Part shown: positions 11,651 through 22,170 of the stretch, piece by piece
Layout of the letters: every line of letters starts with the position of its first letter
Numbering within the stretch: position 1 is the first letter of the stretch
Assembly: GCA_021234155.1 (NCBI GenBank)
Contig: JAJEKV010000762.1
Coordinates: 1 to 64,000, forward strand
From: Isoetes taiwanensis
Taxonomy: Eukaryota > Streptophyta > Lycopodiopsida > Isoetales > Isoetaceae
Direction: 5' to 3'
DNA: 64,000 nt
Position numbers and translations under genes: made by a program
The notes under the pieces: generated by a model
What the model was told of the DNA's origin: nothing
Databases searched by the model: none
Seen by the model: the letters and a program-made list of their open reading frames with translations, nothing else

Positions 11651-12281
11651 AGTCTGTAATCATAACAGAAAAGTTAGTATAAAAAAAAAAATCTGAATTA
11701 AATAGGCCTAGAATACTTAGTCTCAGAAGGATGCAAACTCACGTAGATCAACGTCCTCAATTGTCTTATCAATTAATATCCCATACATAACCCATCAAGC
11801 GTCAAACCTGGTTCTGACCAATTCGATTCAAAACTCGGCAGATTCTCAGTAAAGCTCATAAGAAAATCGATAAAAGCTCCTAGGAATGTCACAAACTTCC
11901 AAAACTCACCAAGGGTCTTTAAAACTTGGCAGATTCTCGACAAAGCTCACAAGAAACTCAGCAAAAAATTGTACTCGATAGGCTTATAAAAATTTGCAAA
12001 AATTTGTAAAACTTCACCAAAACTTCGCAAAACTAAGGCACGACACTCTAAACTGAGGCACCATAGTCAAACATGAGCTAAAGAACCAAAAATAAATCTA
12101 GTACCACAACCAACAAATGCAGCGGCATGGCCAAACTACGCAAAATCTGCCCCATAGCCAAAATGAAGAAGCGCCAAGAAAAAAGACAATGACATGGCAA
12201 TTTGACTTTTATACGACTAACCTAATGGTGACGTGGCGAAATGCCAACTACTAGAACTCTACATTTTGCAAAAGAACCCTC
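11651..12281. other. Unassigned stretch with a degenerate ~105-bp tandem duplication
   Basis: The words actcggcagattctc, aaagctcataag and ccaaaactcacc (11,830-11,915) recur at 11,928-11,960 and further on as cttggcagattctcg and aaagctcacaag. It is a decayed tandem repeat without a gene. Confidence 0.4.
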
Positions 12282-12386
12282 GGGTTAAATTCTGGCCTGA
12301 AAAGGTGGCCGATTCTAAATTCTGCCTAGTCAATGTGGCCTTTACGCTCCACGCATCGGCCACCTTTCCAGGCCAGAATTTAGCCC
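12282..12386. repeat. Long hairpin: 31-bp arms, 43-nt loop
   Basis: The left arm is 12,282-12,312 (starts gggttaaattctggcc) and the right arm 12,356-12,386 (ends ggccagaatttagccc). They match at 29 of 31 positions; in RNA one mismatch would be a G:U pair. The size fits a tiny foldback/MITE or a young inverted-repeat (microRNA-like) locus. No TSD is evident. Confidence 0.75.
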
Positions 12387-12732
12387 AAGAGGCCTTTCCC
12401 ATATACAAAGGTGTGTGCTAGTAGAAAATGAATGCCATTTTTTGATATAGTGTCCAATAGTTGAAAAGGTTACAATTTATGTGAGAAATGTATATATATA
12501 TAAGACTCTTCATCTACCTTCCAGAGAATTGTCAATATTTCGGTGACAAGTTGGAAAAATCTGCTACTCCTAGGCTATAATATTTCATGAGATTGTGAAT
12601 ACATATCTTTATATTATAATGTTATCCATCTTGCATCAAGCCCTAATTTAAATGGCCAAGATCATTTGATTGCATCTAAAGGCCGTGATTTATTGCATGA
12701 CTGTACATTATCGTGATTGGAACAGATCTCTT
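12387..12732. other. Unassigned stretch
   Basis: No gene, repeat partner or motif is visible. Confidence 0.4.
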
Positions 12733-13742
12733 AAGGGGGAAAGGAAACCAAAAAGGGAGGATGAAAGGGAAAAAGTGAAGAGCAAAAATACACCGGGAAA
12801 AAAAGGGAAAAAGGACATGGGAAAACGGGAAAGAAAGAAATAGTGAGAAAAGGGGAAAAGGGAAGGGAAAAATAGCATTGGGAAAGAGAAAGGGGGAAAG
12901 GGAAAGGGTAAAGGAAGGAAAAAAGGGCACCGAGAAAAAGGGAAAGGGTGGGGAAAAGAGAATAAGGGAAGGGAAAAGGGGGAACAAGAAAAGATGGCAG
13001 AGAGTGAAGAGAAAAAGGGCATCGGAAAAGGGAAAGGGAGAGGAAAAGGGGAAATGGAGTAGGAAAGAGGGAAAGGGAAGGGAAAAATGGCACGAGGAAA
13101 AGAGGAAGAGGGAAAATGGGAGAAGGTCAAGAAGGGGAAAAGAGAAGGGAAAAGAGCATGGCAAAAGGGAAAGAGAAAAAAAAAAGTCAGGCAACTAGGC
13201 ATGGGAAAAAGGGAAGACGGAAAGGGGAAAAGGAAAAAAGGGCATGGAGAAAAGAGGAAGAGGGAAATGGTGAGGCAAACGGAAAAGTGTGGCAAAAAAG
13301 AGAAAACGACATGGAAAAATGGAAAGAGATGGGGAAAAGAAAAAGGAAGGGAGAAAGATAATGGAAAAATGACATCGGCAAAAGGGGAAGAGGGAAAGGG
13401 CAAGGGAAAGGGAAAGGGAAAAGGAAATGAAAGAAACGAAAATAGAAAGGGAAAAGAAAAAGGAAAAGGAGAAAATAAAGGAAAGATGGCACGGGAAATG
13501 AGAAAGATGGAAAGGATGGAGAAAGGAGGAAAAGGGAAGGAAAAACAAGCACGAGAAAAGGGGGAAGAGAAAAAGGAAGGGAAAAAGGGAAGGAAAAAAA
13601 AAGCATGGGTTAAGGAAAATGGAATAGGAAAAGTGAGGGAGAAAGGGGAAAAAGGGAAAAGGGGAAAATGACACGAGAAAAAGGAAAAGATGAAAAGGGG
13701 AGGGAAGGGAAAAATGGAACGGAAAACGGGAAGTGGGAAGAC
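12733..13742 (+). repeat. 1-kb polypurine tract (GGGAAA-rich)
   Basis: For about 1,010 bp the plus strand is almost all G and A, built from ggaaaaggg-like words. Every 25-120 bp (most often 40-70) a short interruption such as gcacgagaaa, gcatggga or acatgg appears, which suggests a decayed minisatellite. All long frames here (K/E/G/R-rich on plus, F/P/S/L-rich on minus) follow from composition and are not genes. Such mirror-like R:Y DNA can form triplex (H-DNA) and pause polymerases. Confidence 0.9.
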
Positions 13743-13753
13743 ACACAAATATA

Positions 13754-14020
13754 AATTGTTTTCACACTACAGGATGTTTTATGTAAATGAGACACTAACA
13801 AATACTAGTGTGAAAACCATCACAAAATAAGACCACCTATTATTTTGAATATGACCGGTCAATAGAATAAAATAGAATATAATAATTGGTGTCTTATTTT
13901 ATGGCAGGGAAGGTCCCTCGGTATAAAATAAGACTCCATTGCCCTTACCGAACCTATCCAAACCTATCCGAACCTAAATAAGACATGTTTTATATGACTA
14001 CGTGTAAAAACCAATTCTTC
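13754..14020. mobile_element. Small TIR element related to the MITE at 32.0 kb
   Basis: The left end (about 13,754, attgttttcacactac...) and the inverted right end (about 14,020, gtgtaaaaaccaatt) form imperfect terminal inverted repeats of about 40 bp. The interior contains ggtataaaataagactcc and ccgaacctatcc, which occur in inverted orientation at 32,120-32,190 in the TAA-flanked MITE. It has no coding capacity. Confidence 0.5.
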
Positions 14021-14035
14021 TTAAATGTTGACATG

Positions 14036-14104
14036 GACCAATATTATGCCTTAAAATATAATTATAAAATACAAGAATTTAGCGCTGGCAGAGCCAGCGC
14101 CGTA
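14036..14104. repeat. GC hairpin and flanking repeat shared with 19.83-19.89 kb
   Basis: At 14,082-14,100 a perfect 8-bp stem (GCGCTGGC / GCCAGCGC) encloses a 3-nt loop. The preceding AT-rich sequence and the ttggcagagcca core recur at about 19,826-19,886, where the stem is weaker. It may be the end of a transposon family; its other end was not found. Confidence 0.45.
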
Positions 14105-17100
14105 TAGACCCTTAGGAGTACAATTCGAGCATGAGATTGGGCCATTGGTGCAAGAATGTGTTTTAAGTTTGGGTCAGATTTATGTGGTCACTTTATTTAG
14201 TGATATTTCTATTTGTGGGGTTGTTTAACATGGTATGCAAGAGGTTGATAATTTCATATGCTTAAATGAACTTAGATAAGTGTAAATGTTTGCAGATTCT
14301 CTAGTTCATAGAGTCTGTAAGAGTTTGCACATCCTTAGTTCATAGCTAGGAATATACCTAGTTTAATTTTGCCATTATCTAATGGTAGATCCTAACCCAA
14401 GAACGTGTTTAGCTTGCCTTTCTGCCCATTTTGAGCACCGTAAGGGGAAAATCTTAGCACCTTTGGAGGTTGGTCAGTAAAAGATTCTGAAGAATAGAAT
14501 AGAATAGAATGGAAGTTGCAATGCAAAGCCTGTAATCTGAAAAAGAATAGGCATTTACGGCCCAGAGAGAGATGCTTAGCCCTTTCCGGTGCTAAAAATA
14601 GGAATGGTCAAACTAAATAATCTAGCTTTTCTAATTATATGTAATCGTACGATGGAACTGGAGGTTGTTTGAAGGAGTAAACTTTGGAGGACCATGCGCC
14701 CCTGGATATTGAACCTAAGTGTGTGATGTGTAGAGAGATCATCTGTCTTCATGTATCAAGATATATATATACGGGGTAAAAACTTTGACCTGATATCTCT
14801 TGCTTGCTTTTTTTAGTCAAACCATGGCCTGCTCTAGGGTCCTCATGAGCGCGAAAATAATATTTCTCTATCAATCTATCTTTGTTTGGTGCCTCAGAAG
14901 TTGGCCACTTTGGTCCAAGTCAAAGGCGATGGACATAGCTCCCTGCTTCAGCTATAGAACAATTTTCTCTGCTAGTACAGGTTTGATTTTCATGTGGGTC
15001 TTGTAAGTTCTTTTGTCTTTGATGCTTAATGCTCAATATTATTATGGGTTCTTTTGCGAATGCTTAATTCTAATGTAGGTTGTAAGGTTACGGCGTACCT
15101 TGGTGTTTTCTATGCTAGGGGCACTAGTGCTGGATGATATATTTTATCATGAAAATTCTATTGGGTCTTTAATATTAGGAATGAGATTTAGAGCTAAGAA
15201 GTTTCTTGGGTCTTTAAAAATCAGAATGAATTATCTGGGTCTTTAATAGCCAGAATGAGATTTAGAGTTGTATGAGCTAGGAAGATGACATTGGAACTAA
15301 TTTTGAGATCAAAATGCCAAAATAGCGAATTTGGCTTAGCTAGCACTCATCATGAGGAGTTTTTGCACATCCATATCAAGCCTCTTGAAACTTGAGATTG
15401 ATTTTGAACAAAATTCAATTAATTTAGTCTTCATATGAAATGGGTGAGCAAAGAAGGGATCCACCTGCACAGTATTAGCAATGACAATTTCCCCATTTGG
15501 CTTCTCTTGAACCTATTTGGGGAAGAAGCATAGGGGAAGCATGCTGGGGAGAAAAAACAAAATAATGGAGAGACCATTTAAATTGAAATAAATAAAATGA
15601 AGTGGGTGATGGGAAAAAAAAAATCAAAACCAAACTATAATTAGATCAACATACAACCTTGAGCCGTTTATGGAAAAGGTTCATTTATGTTCATCCCTTG
15701 AGTCTCCACCCTTAGAACTCTATGCCCAAAACAAAAGAAGATACTCATCAATTTTGCTACGGACTCCCAGAAAAGAGTCTCATTTTCTAAAATCCCAAGA
15801 GCATATTTCTCACCACAGATGGCTCATGTACACCATTCGGAAATTTCAGTTGCTAATTTCAGAATTGACTCAGCAGGGCTTTTGTTTGGTTCGTCTTCCC
15901 GAAAGAACACCATAGCTGTTGCTGCCATTCTTGAGATAGTTAGAAAAAAAGGAATAAAAAAAGGGAAGCTAGTCAGTCAGATGCTCAGCAAAACAGAAAG
16001 GTTTCTCTGCACCTCAAATTTGCAACATAAAAAGCCAGCCCGGTGAATCAGGAAATTGGCAGAACAAAAAGCCTTTTGTGGATCTGGAGCTAAAGAAGGT
16101 ACCGGCATATCTTTTCTGAGTTATTTCAACTGCAATGCATGCAAAACCATTGGCTGAGGTGGAGCTGGGTCTCACGGCCATATTGTCGAATTCGTCTGCT
16201 ATTCTTTTATTTTACACACCAGTGCCTGCACAATCTGCATTCTAGAGCATGGGGCATGTGCTCCCAGGCCATGGCGTGCCTTGAGCCGGATTGAATAAAA
16301 TAGAGCATTTTATCTGTGCTGATGGAAATTCTTCGCCTTATTCTGCACTTTTGAGCCAAGCCATTTAAAACAGTCTATTCTAAGCTCTCTAAAACCTTGG
16401 CAGCGAAGCGTGGAATGAATCCAACCGATTCTACAGAGTTATCTTAATACATTCTGTGGAATCTTGCCCTAATACAGCTTGTTTCACACGCGACCAGGTA
16501 TTAGAATTCAGAAAAATGTGCCACAAAAATATGATATCTCTGCATCAGACAGCAAAAAACAGAGAATATCATCTCAAAACAAACCTTTCTATCTCACGTT
16601 CATTCCAGAAAAAGACCTATTTGAACTTCACATCAAGTCGTCGTCAAAACAAAGCTTTTGCTGTATATTTTGTGCAAAAACAGTAGAAACCAATTTGTCA
16701 GATAGGTCGACTAAATCTAGACTTTCCAGGGTGTTTGCGGGCGGCTCTAACTTGGAGCACACATCCATGGCGGATCTGGGAGCTTTTCACCTCATTTCTC
16801 TGTGGCTTCCTCAAATCCGACTCCAAATCTCAGCTCTAACACTGCTCCAAATCTCATCAATACTCAAAACGCACATATCAAAAATCAAATATGTTGCCGA
16901 AAATTTTCTTTCAACAGAAATGGGCAAATATGTCATAGCCATATCCACATTTGTCACCGGATTAAGGCAAAACACCGTAAGAAAAATTTTACCTTATTTA
17001 CACAAAGAATAGAGAAATGCCTGAGCATCATGGGGCGACGCCGTGGGGGCGGCGGGCTTGGGAGGGAGGAGCATGCCGAAAATATTTTCTGATTCCAAAT

Positions 17101-17864
17101 GTAATTTTTTGGCGTGAAAACTTTTTTTTTTGGAATTTTTTTCGCGTGAAAATCACTTTTTTAGCAGGGTTGCCTAACCCCCCGCCCACTTACTTTCTGT
17201 TTCTCGAGCTATGCCACGTGTCCCGCCACGTCGTTGTTTTCTTTCTTTAGCAGTCCGGATTCTTTTATTTTTCGATCGTAGGGTCGGAAAATTAGAAAAA
17301 GCAAGTATTTGCCTCACGGAGTATTCGACCTCTGCCGAGTATTTGTCTGCCGGAGCTTGGGCGCTATGTTACAGGCAAATCCCTTAATCTAAGTCAATGC
17401 ACGGCTCCGAAAAATAATTATTTCGTGACTGTTGGAGAACGCCGCAAGCTCGACATGTTTGCTTTCTTTCGGCTATGGCTTTCTTCCATTTTAAGGTATA
17501 AGTTATTCTTCTTATATGCTTTGCATGCACGGTCATGTCACAAAAGCTTACCTAGGGAAATGAATGGCCGGATTTGTGATCTTGTGAACGGCATGTGTTT
17601 TGTTGAGTCAAGGTTATTTTTTTTTTTAAGTTGGTTAGGCAAGCCTGCGAAAAATCTGCAGGTTGGATTGCAGTCTGGCATATCTTCTGTCAAAGTGAGG
17701 AACTGCATTTTAAGGGTATGTATTTGCAGTTCCAAAGGATGAAACCATAATCGAAGCTCCATAAAAATTTATGGCATTGGGGCAAGTTCAAAACAAGACT
17801 TGCTGTGTGCACCTATGCACCGTGCAGTGTAATATAATCCTCTTCACAAGAAGACGCATTCGCA
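14105..17864. other. Long unassigned stretch
   Basis: No recognisable protein, RNA gene or repeat partner was found. The longest frame (16,479-17,012, 177 codons) has no domain and overlaps other frames of similar quality. A short imperfect inverted pair around cagggttgcctaacc (about 17,164-17,180) and aagttggttaggcaagcctgc (about 17,627-17,647) flanks T-rich DNA. The stretch 17,030-17,080 is GC-rich. Confidence 0.4.
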
Positions 17865-18182
17865 AAATACTATAAGATTTCAAGCGGAATACTATATGGT
17901 GTTGATTTCGTACGTGTAAAATACAATTATGAGGGCTCTCGCTGCCCTACGTCACCCCCCGTGTGAATATGCACCCAAACCAAAGGGGGTTTAAGGGGGA
18001 TTTTAATTTAAATTTGCTGGACCCAATGGTTGTGTTAATTAATGTCAATGGTAGTTATGTGTTGGTTGTTAATGTCAATAGTTGTTATGTGTTGGTTGTT
18101 ATGTGTTGGGGGATTTAATTTTAATATGTTGGATGTTAATGGTTTGTGTTGCAAAAAAAAAAATTTGCCCCTTCGGGGCCTT
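17865..18182 (+). mobile_element. Foldback family, truncated copy (right half)
   Basis: It starts within the core (gcaaaatactataag) and contains the right inverted arm (tcgctgccctacgtcacc, gcacccaaaccaaaggggg, tttaaggggga). It ends in an A-tract, a T-tract and the hairpin ccccttcgggg at about 18,166-18,177. The left arm is absent. See the copies at 19,231, 48,722 and 57,867. Confidence 0.75.
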
Positions 18183-18867
18183 AGGGATGTCACACCCCCC
18201 CCATGTGACAAAAATTTTAGAATTCAAACCAGAAAAAAACTAGAATTCATTTGAGGCTTTCATCACCAGAGCTTTTGAATTTCATCACAATAAAACAAAT
18301 AAAACATAAGTAAAAGTTACCATAAAGATAGAGCAGATTGATCCCATTATTCTGAAAGTCATAAAGTTTGCAACACCCATACACAAACATTTTTCAACTG
18401 GAATTTAACAGCAGCCTTTGGCCTCCATGGATTCTTGTGGTGAGAAACCAAAGTGGGAAACTTTTCTGCTTGTTAGCACAAGGATCTAGAAGCCTTGGAA
18501 TTTGCTTAATAACTGCCTCAAAATCTAAAAATGCATGGTAATTTTTTGCAAGCCTCAAAATCTAAAAATACATGGTAATTTTTTGCAAGCTTCATTCAAA
18601 ATGAGCCATAAAACAATATCCAATAGCACAATCAGATAATCACCGGTAGGATGTGAAAGCCTACCAAACCCGACCGAAAAATTGCTGTTTTAGCATAAAT
18701 AACTTAACCAAACATATCCATATCATACACTATAAAAAAGATCTCGGAGAGAGCTTTCCAACGCAATAAAAATCATCTCAAACAGAGCTCTGGATTAGAA
18801 GTTATGATAAGAAATGTGTTGCTGGGGCAAGGAAACTGCACTACATGCGCCCTTCAAGCCCTTCTTG
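18183..18867. other. Unassigned stretch
   Basis: No gene is visible. A 35-bp word with cctcaaaatctaaaaat and catggtaattttttgcaag is repeated in tandem at about 18,518-18,590. Confidence 0.4.
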
Positions 18868-19117
18868 TGCCCATTATGCACCACACACAAAAAAAAAGGG
18901 CTTTTGTTGTGAGCCATTGGTTGTTGACCATTATGCACCACACAAAAAAAAAGCTTTTGTTGTGAGCCATTGATTTTCAAGCCCTTCATGTGCCCATTAT
19001 GCACCACACACACAAAAAGAGGGCTTTTGTTGTGAGCCATTGGTTGTTGACCATTATGCACCACACGCACAAAAAAAGGGCTTTTGTTGTGAGCCATTGG
19101 TTGTTGACCATTGAAAA
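18868..19117 (+). repeat. Minisatellite, ~57-65 bp unit, about 4.5 copies
   Basis: The word ccattatgcaccacac begins at 18,871, 18,928, 18,993 and 19,051, and a shortened copy at 19,108. Each unit also carries gggcttttgttgtgagcca. The minus-strand open frame across it (repeating MAHNKSP and VVHNGQ) is a by-product of the repeat. It leads directly into the 19.1-kb copy of the repeat family also seen at 50,998 and 60,440, where only one unit is present. Confidence 0.9.
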
Positions 19118-19230
19118 AAAAAGGCTAAAATCAATGGCTTAGAAATGGTGCACTCTAGATGTACGCATTAGTACATCCATTTGAATACATCACGAAATCA
19201 TAGGAAAACCTTAGTGAAAAGCGTACAAAA
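19118..19230 (+). repeat. Repeat family G, copy cut off by a foldback element
   Basis: The words gtgcactctagatgtacgc and attagtacatccatt match the copies at 50,998-51,241 and 60,440-60,684. The match stops at gcgtacaaaa (19,230), where the foldback element starts, so the foldback is younger. Confidence 0.75.
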
Positions 19231-19696
19231 CTAACATTATTAACACAAACCATTGCATTTGACACATTTAAATTAAAATCCCCCTTAAACCCCCTTTGGT
19301 TTGGGTGCATATTCACACGGGGGGTTACTTCGGGCAACGAGAGCTGTCGGATGGGCATATTTTCCCTTTATTCCAAGATCTGGACCGTACATAGCGATCC
19401 TCGTTTGTGGGGTATGCATGTACAAGTTTTTGTATACTGTATATTAAGGTTTGCAAAATACTATAAGGTTTGAGAGGACGTACTTAATGGTGTTAATTTT
19501 GTACATGTATTGTAAATTTTTTGAGGCTCTCGCTGCCCTACGTAACCCCCCGTGTGAATATGCACCCAAACCAAAGGGGGTTTAAGGGGGATTTTAATTT
19601 AAATGTGTCAAATGCAATGGTTTGTGTTAATAATGTTAGTTTTGTGTTAATGGTTTGTGTTAAGTAAAAAAAATTTTGGCCCCTTCGGGGCCTTAA
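19231..19696. mobile_element. Foldback (long inverted repeat) element, complete copy 1
   Basis: Two inverted arms of about 115-130 bp flank a core of about 180 bp. The left arm (19,231-19,350) contains tcccccttaaacccccttt and gcatattcacacggggggtt; the right arm (19,525-19,640) has the complement. The core includes agatctggaccgtacatagc. After the right arm come an A-tract, a T-tract and the hairpin ggccccttcggggcc (19,679-19,693). It has no coding capacity. Copies: 17,865 (half), 48,722 and 57,867. Confidence 0.85.
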
Positions 19697-19860
19697 GGAT
19701 GGTGTAGGGGTGTATTACCTAATACTTTAATGATGAATGGTATATCATAACCTCACAAATCTAACAAACTAGAGGTGCTCAAATTATGGAAACGAAAACA
19801 TTGCATAGAATTAGACATATAATATTAATACCAATGTATAATATTATACAATACAACAAT

Positions 19861-20640
19861 TCAGCACATTGGCAGAGCCATCACCTTTTGTTGTTTTTTT
19901 TTCAAGATTACGCACAATAATATTTTTTTACAAAATAGAGAGTAATTGATTTCTAATTTATTTTTACCTAGGACGGCCTCTTTTTTGTTTCCCTCCTCGG
20001 ACATTGCTTTTGTCGCGAGTGCAATCCGAAAGTAAATAAAAAACATGAATAAGGTTAGTGATAACACCACCAAAGTCATTCATACACATGTCCATCTTTG
20101 TTATAGGGCTAAGATGCATGATTAAGATTATGCATAATTATTCTAGTTTTATGAAGATCAGCTCATAATTGCTCAAAATGTGATGATTGTTCGATTTCAA
20201 GAAGAAGCCAGAAGCTTTACCAATGCCAATATCTTTGCACGACATTTTCTGCCGATTAAAACCTTCCACTGGAGTGATTAGTTTGCGGATACACACCTTA
20301 ACATTGTCCCACGGATACCATTTTTCATGCATATACAATACCATTGTTACGTATTGCTAGAAAGCTTCGGATATTGCGATGAAGGGGCACAGGTGGACAT
20401 GATTTCTTGTCATTGCTAAAATGCATTTATGGAATCAAGAACATCGGTGGGATCTTTTACGTGTGCTGAAATGTGTTGATGAATCCGGTTATTGAGAGGA
20501 GGTGATAGCATCATCAATATGCACTTGACTGCTAACCAACCATACTGACAAAAGCATGTCAACCAAAGTTGTTGAAGAGACATCTTCTGCCAGTATACTT
20601 GTTGTAGACCTATTAACACTTCTATTAACACTTTCTTTGG
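19861..20640 (-). pseudogene. Coding-like minus-strand stretch, unidentified
   Basis: Frames at 20,631-20,416 and 20,344-20,138 join with one or two frame changes into coding-like sequence (HISAHVKDPTDVLDSINAF, then HEKWYPWDNVKVCIRKLI and FNRQKMSCKDIGIGKAS). A third frame (20,079-19,861) starts with a KK-rich, lower-quality reading. I cannot name the family. It may be a host gene fragment or a transposon protein. Confidence 0.3.
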
Positions 20641-20959
20641 ATTTTTTTCTAAGGAAGATCAATTGGACTTTGTGTCATACTGCATTCAGTGTCAATGGGC
20701 ACTAAAAATCGGCTATTCTGAGACCATTTCTAGATGTAAGCAAACTATTTAAATCAAAATCCGGCCCATAATTCTTTATGCGGGCCAGATGTGGGAAGAA
20801 CATACAACCGGGTGCATACATATGCCTATGGTTGATAGACATATGCCTATGGCCTAAGAAATCCAAAAATTTCGTTGAAAGAGCCATGGATTCAGCAATA
20901 AAAATGCAGGAATTTGTTTGTAATTCTTATGGCAGACTGAGAAGCCCAAGAACTATGCC

Positions 20960-21900
20960 AATTTATTTGAATAGGCCCAAAAATTTGTCTTCTGAATAAA
21001 AACATACGGGGTTATTGTGTTGCTTTCTCCGGGCTTCCTCGGTCCAAAATGGCTTTGCCAGTTCATCGGCGTGCATCCATAGAGTATGCTGTGGTAAACC
21101 GTGGCGGCTCGAAGAGCTTGCCAATCCTAGTCTCGAAAGCAGGCTACCTTTCAAGGTATGGGTTCGCGGTCCAGGCGGGGCTTCAAAAAGGACATGCAAA
21201 AACAAAAGCACTCTGGAGGCCACAAAACCAAAGCTTCTCTCTGGCCTAGTGTGCCTCTTAGGATTCTTTTGGTCACGGGGAGATAGCGCAAAGAAGTCGG
21301 CTATGCTTTCATTACTAAGGCGATCCATGACATTTCGACACCACAATGTCCTTTTATCTGTGACTACTTGATCATTGGACCGGCTTCTTGATGTATAAAT
21401 TTTTTGGCAGCTTCACCCACCATTTCAATAAGCGGCGGCTTCTATATTCCTATGCGTCTTCTGTCGAGATCTCGGATGAACTTTCCCTCTTCAATTTGAT
21501 TTCGACCATATCAAGCCCCTCTAAAATCTTGATGATCTCCTCCTCGTTAATAAGCCGCCACCGCAAATCCAGGCATGCCCATGCCATCAAGGCCAATGCA
21601 AAACATCCCAAAATCCGTATGCGCTTCTTTGTGCATCAACATCGCTTCGCTTGCTTTTACGCATCACTGCTTTGCAAAACATCGGGTCATGTGCTCGCTC
21701 CACATGCATCAGCCCTTCAAACAACTCGAAATCCGGCCCTTCACGGAACTCCTCTACGCCATAGCCCGCCGCTGCCTTGCTTGCGAAAGCTACCATGAAT
21801 AACCCAAAACAAAAACCTACACCATACCAATTCCTCCTCCAGAGCAAGAACATAGAAGTTTTTCTCCGAAGCAACCGGGTCGGCAAGCCGTAAAGCAAAC
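20960..21900 (-). other. GC-richer region with overlapping open frames, unidentified
   Basis: Both strands have frames of 100-136 codons (minus: 21,346-20,963 and 21,898-21,587). The minus pair reads coding-like (LWCRNVMDRLSNESIADFF around 21,330), but no domain is certain. It is probably transposon-derived. Confidence is low because both strands look open. Confidence 0.25.
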
Positions 21901-22044
21901 CCTTTCCTCAAAGAACCTAAAATAAGGGACCTCGATGTTTGCATATACATTTTGGAACTTAAAAATAATTGATTTTTCAAGGAAAAATATGCAAATGCTA
22001 AACCATTGCAAAATCATAGATAATATGTCATTTAAATATGAGAA

Positions 22045-22170
22045 TACAGTGCGCACTCTAGATATACTAAACAGTAGGTCTCGTGCAATACGCCCATCAA
22101 ATCATATGAAAACCATAGAAAAAACGTACAAAAATACAAAAAAAACCCCCTGTTATTATGCTACATATTC
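22045..22170 (+). repeat. Repeat family G, 3' fragment
   Basis: It shares gcgcactctagat, a diverged middle, and the family's conserved end, accccctgttattatgctac, with 51,218-51,241 and 60,660-60,684. Confidence 0.7.

Noticed and set aside
12676-13801. Long open frames on both strands (up to 346 codons)
   Set aside because: They are by-products of the polypurine tract: only K/E/G/R or F/P/S/L residues, open in several frames at once, no motif.
16479-17012. 177-codon protein gene
   Set aside because: No domain, overlapping frames of equal quality, and no splice or composition support.
19155-19358. Conserved small protein (PNQRGFKGDFNLN frame, also at 48.5-48.9 and 57.7-57.9 kb)
   Set aside because: The frame lies in the foldback arms and recurs because the repeat recurs; it reads into different sequence in each copy.
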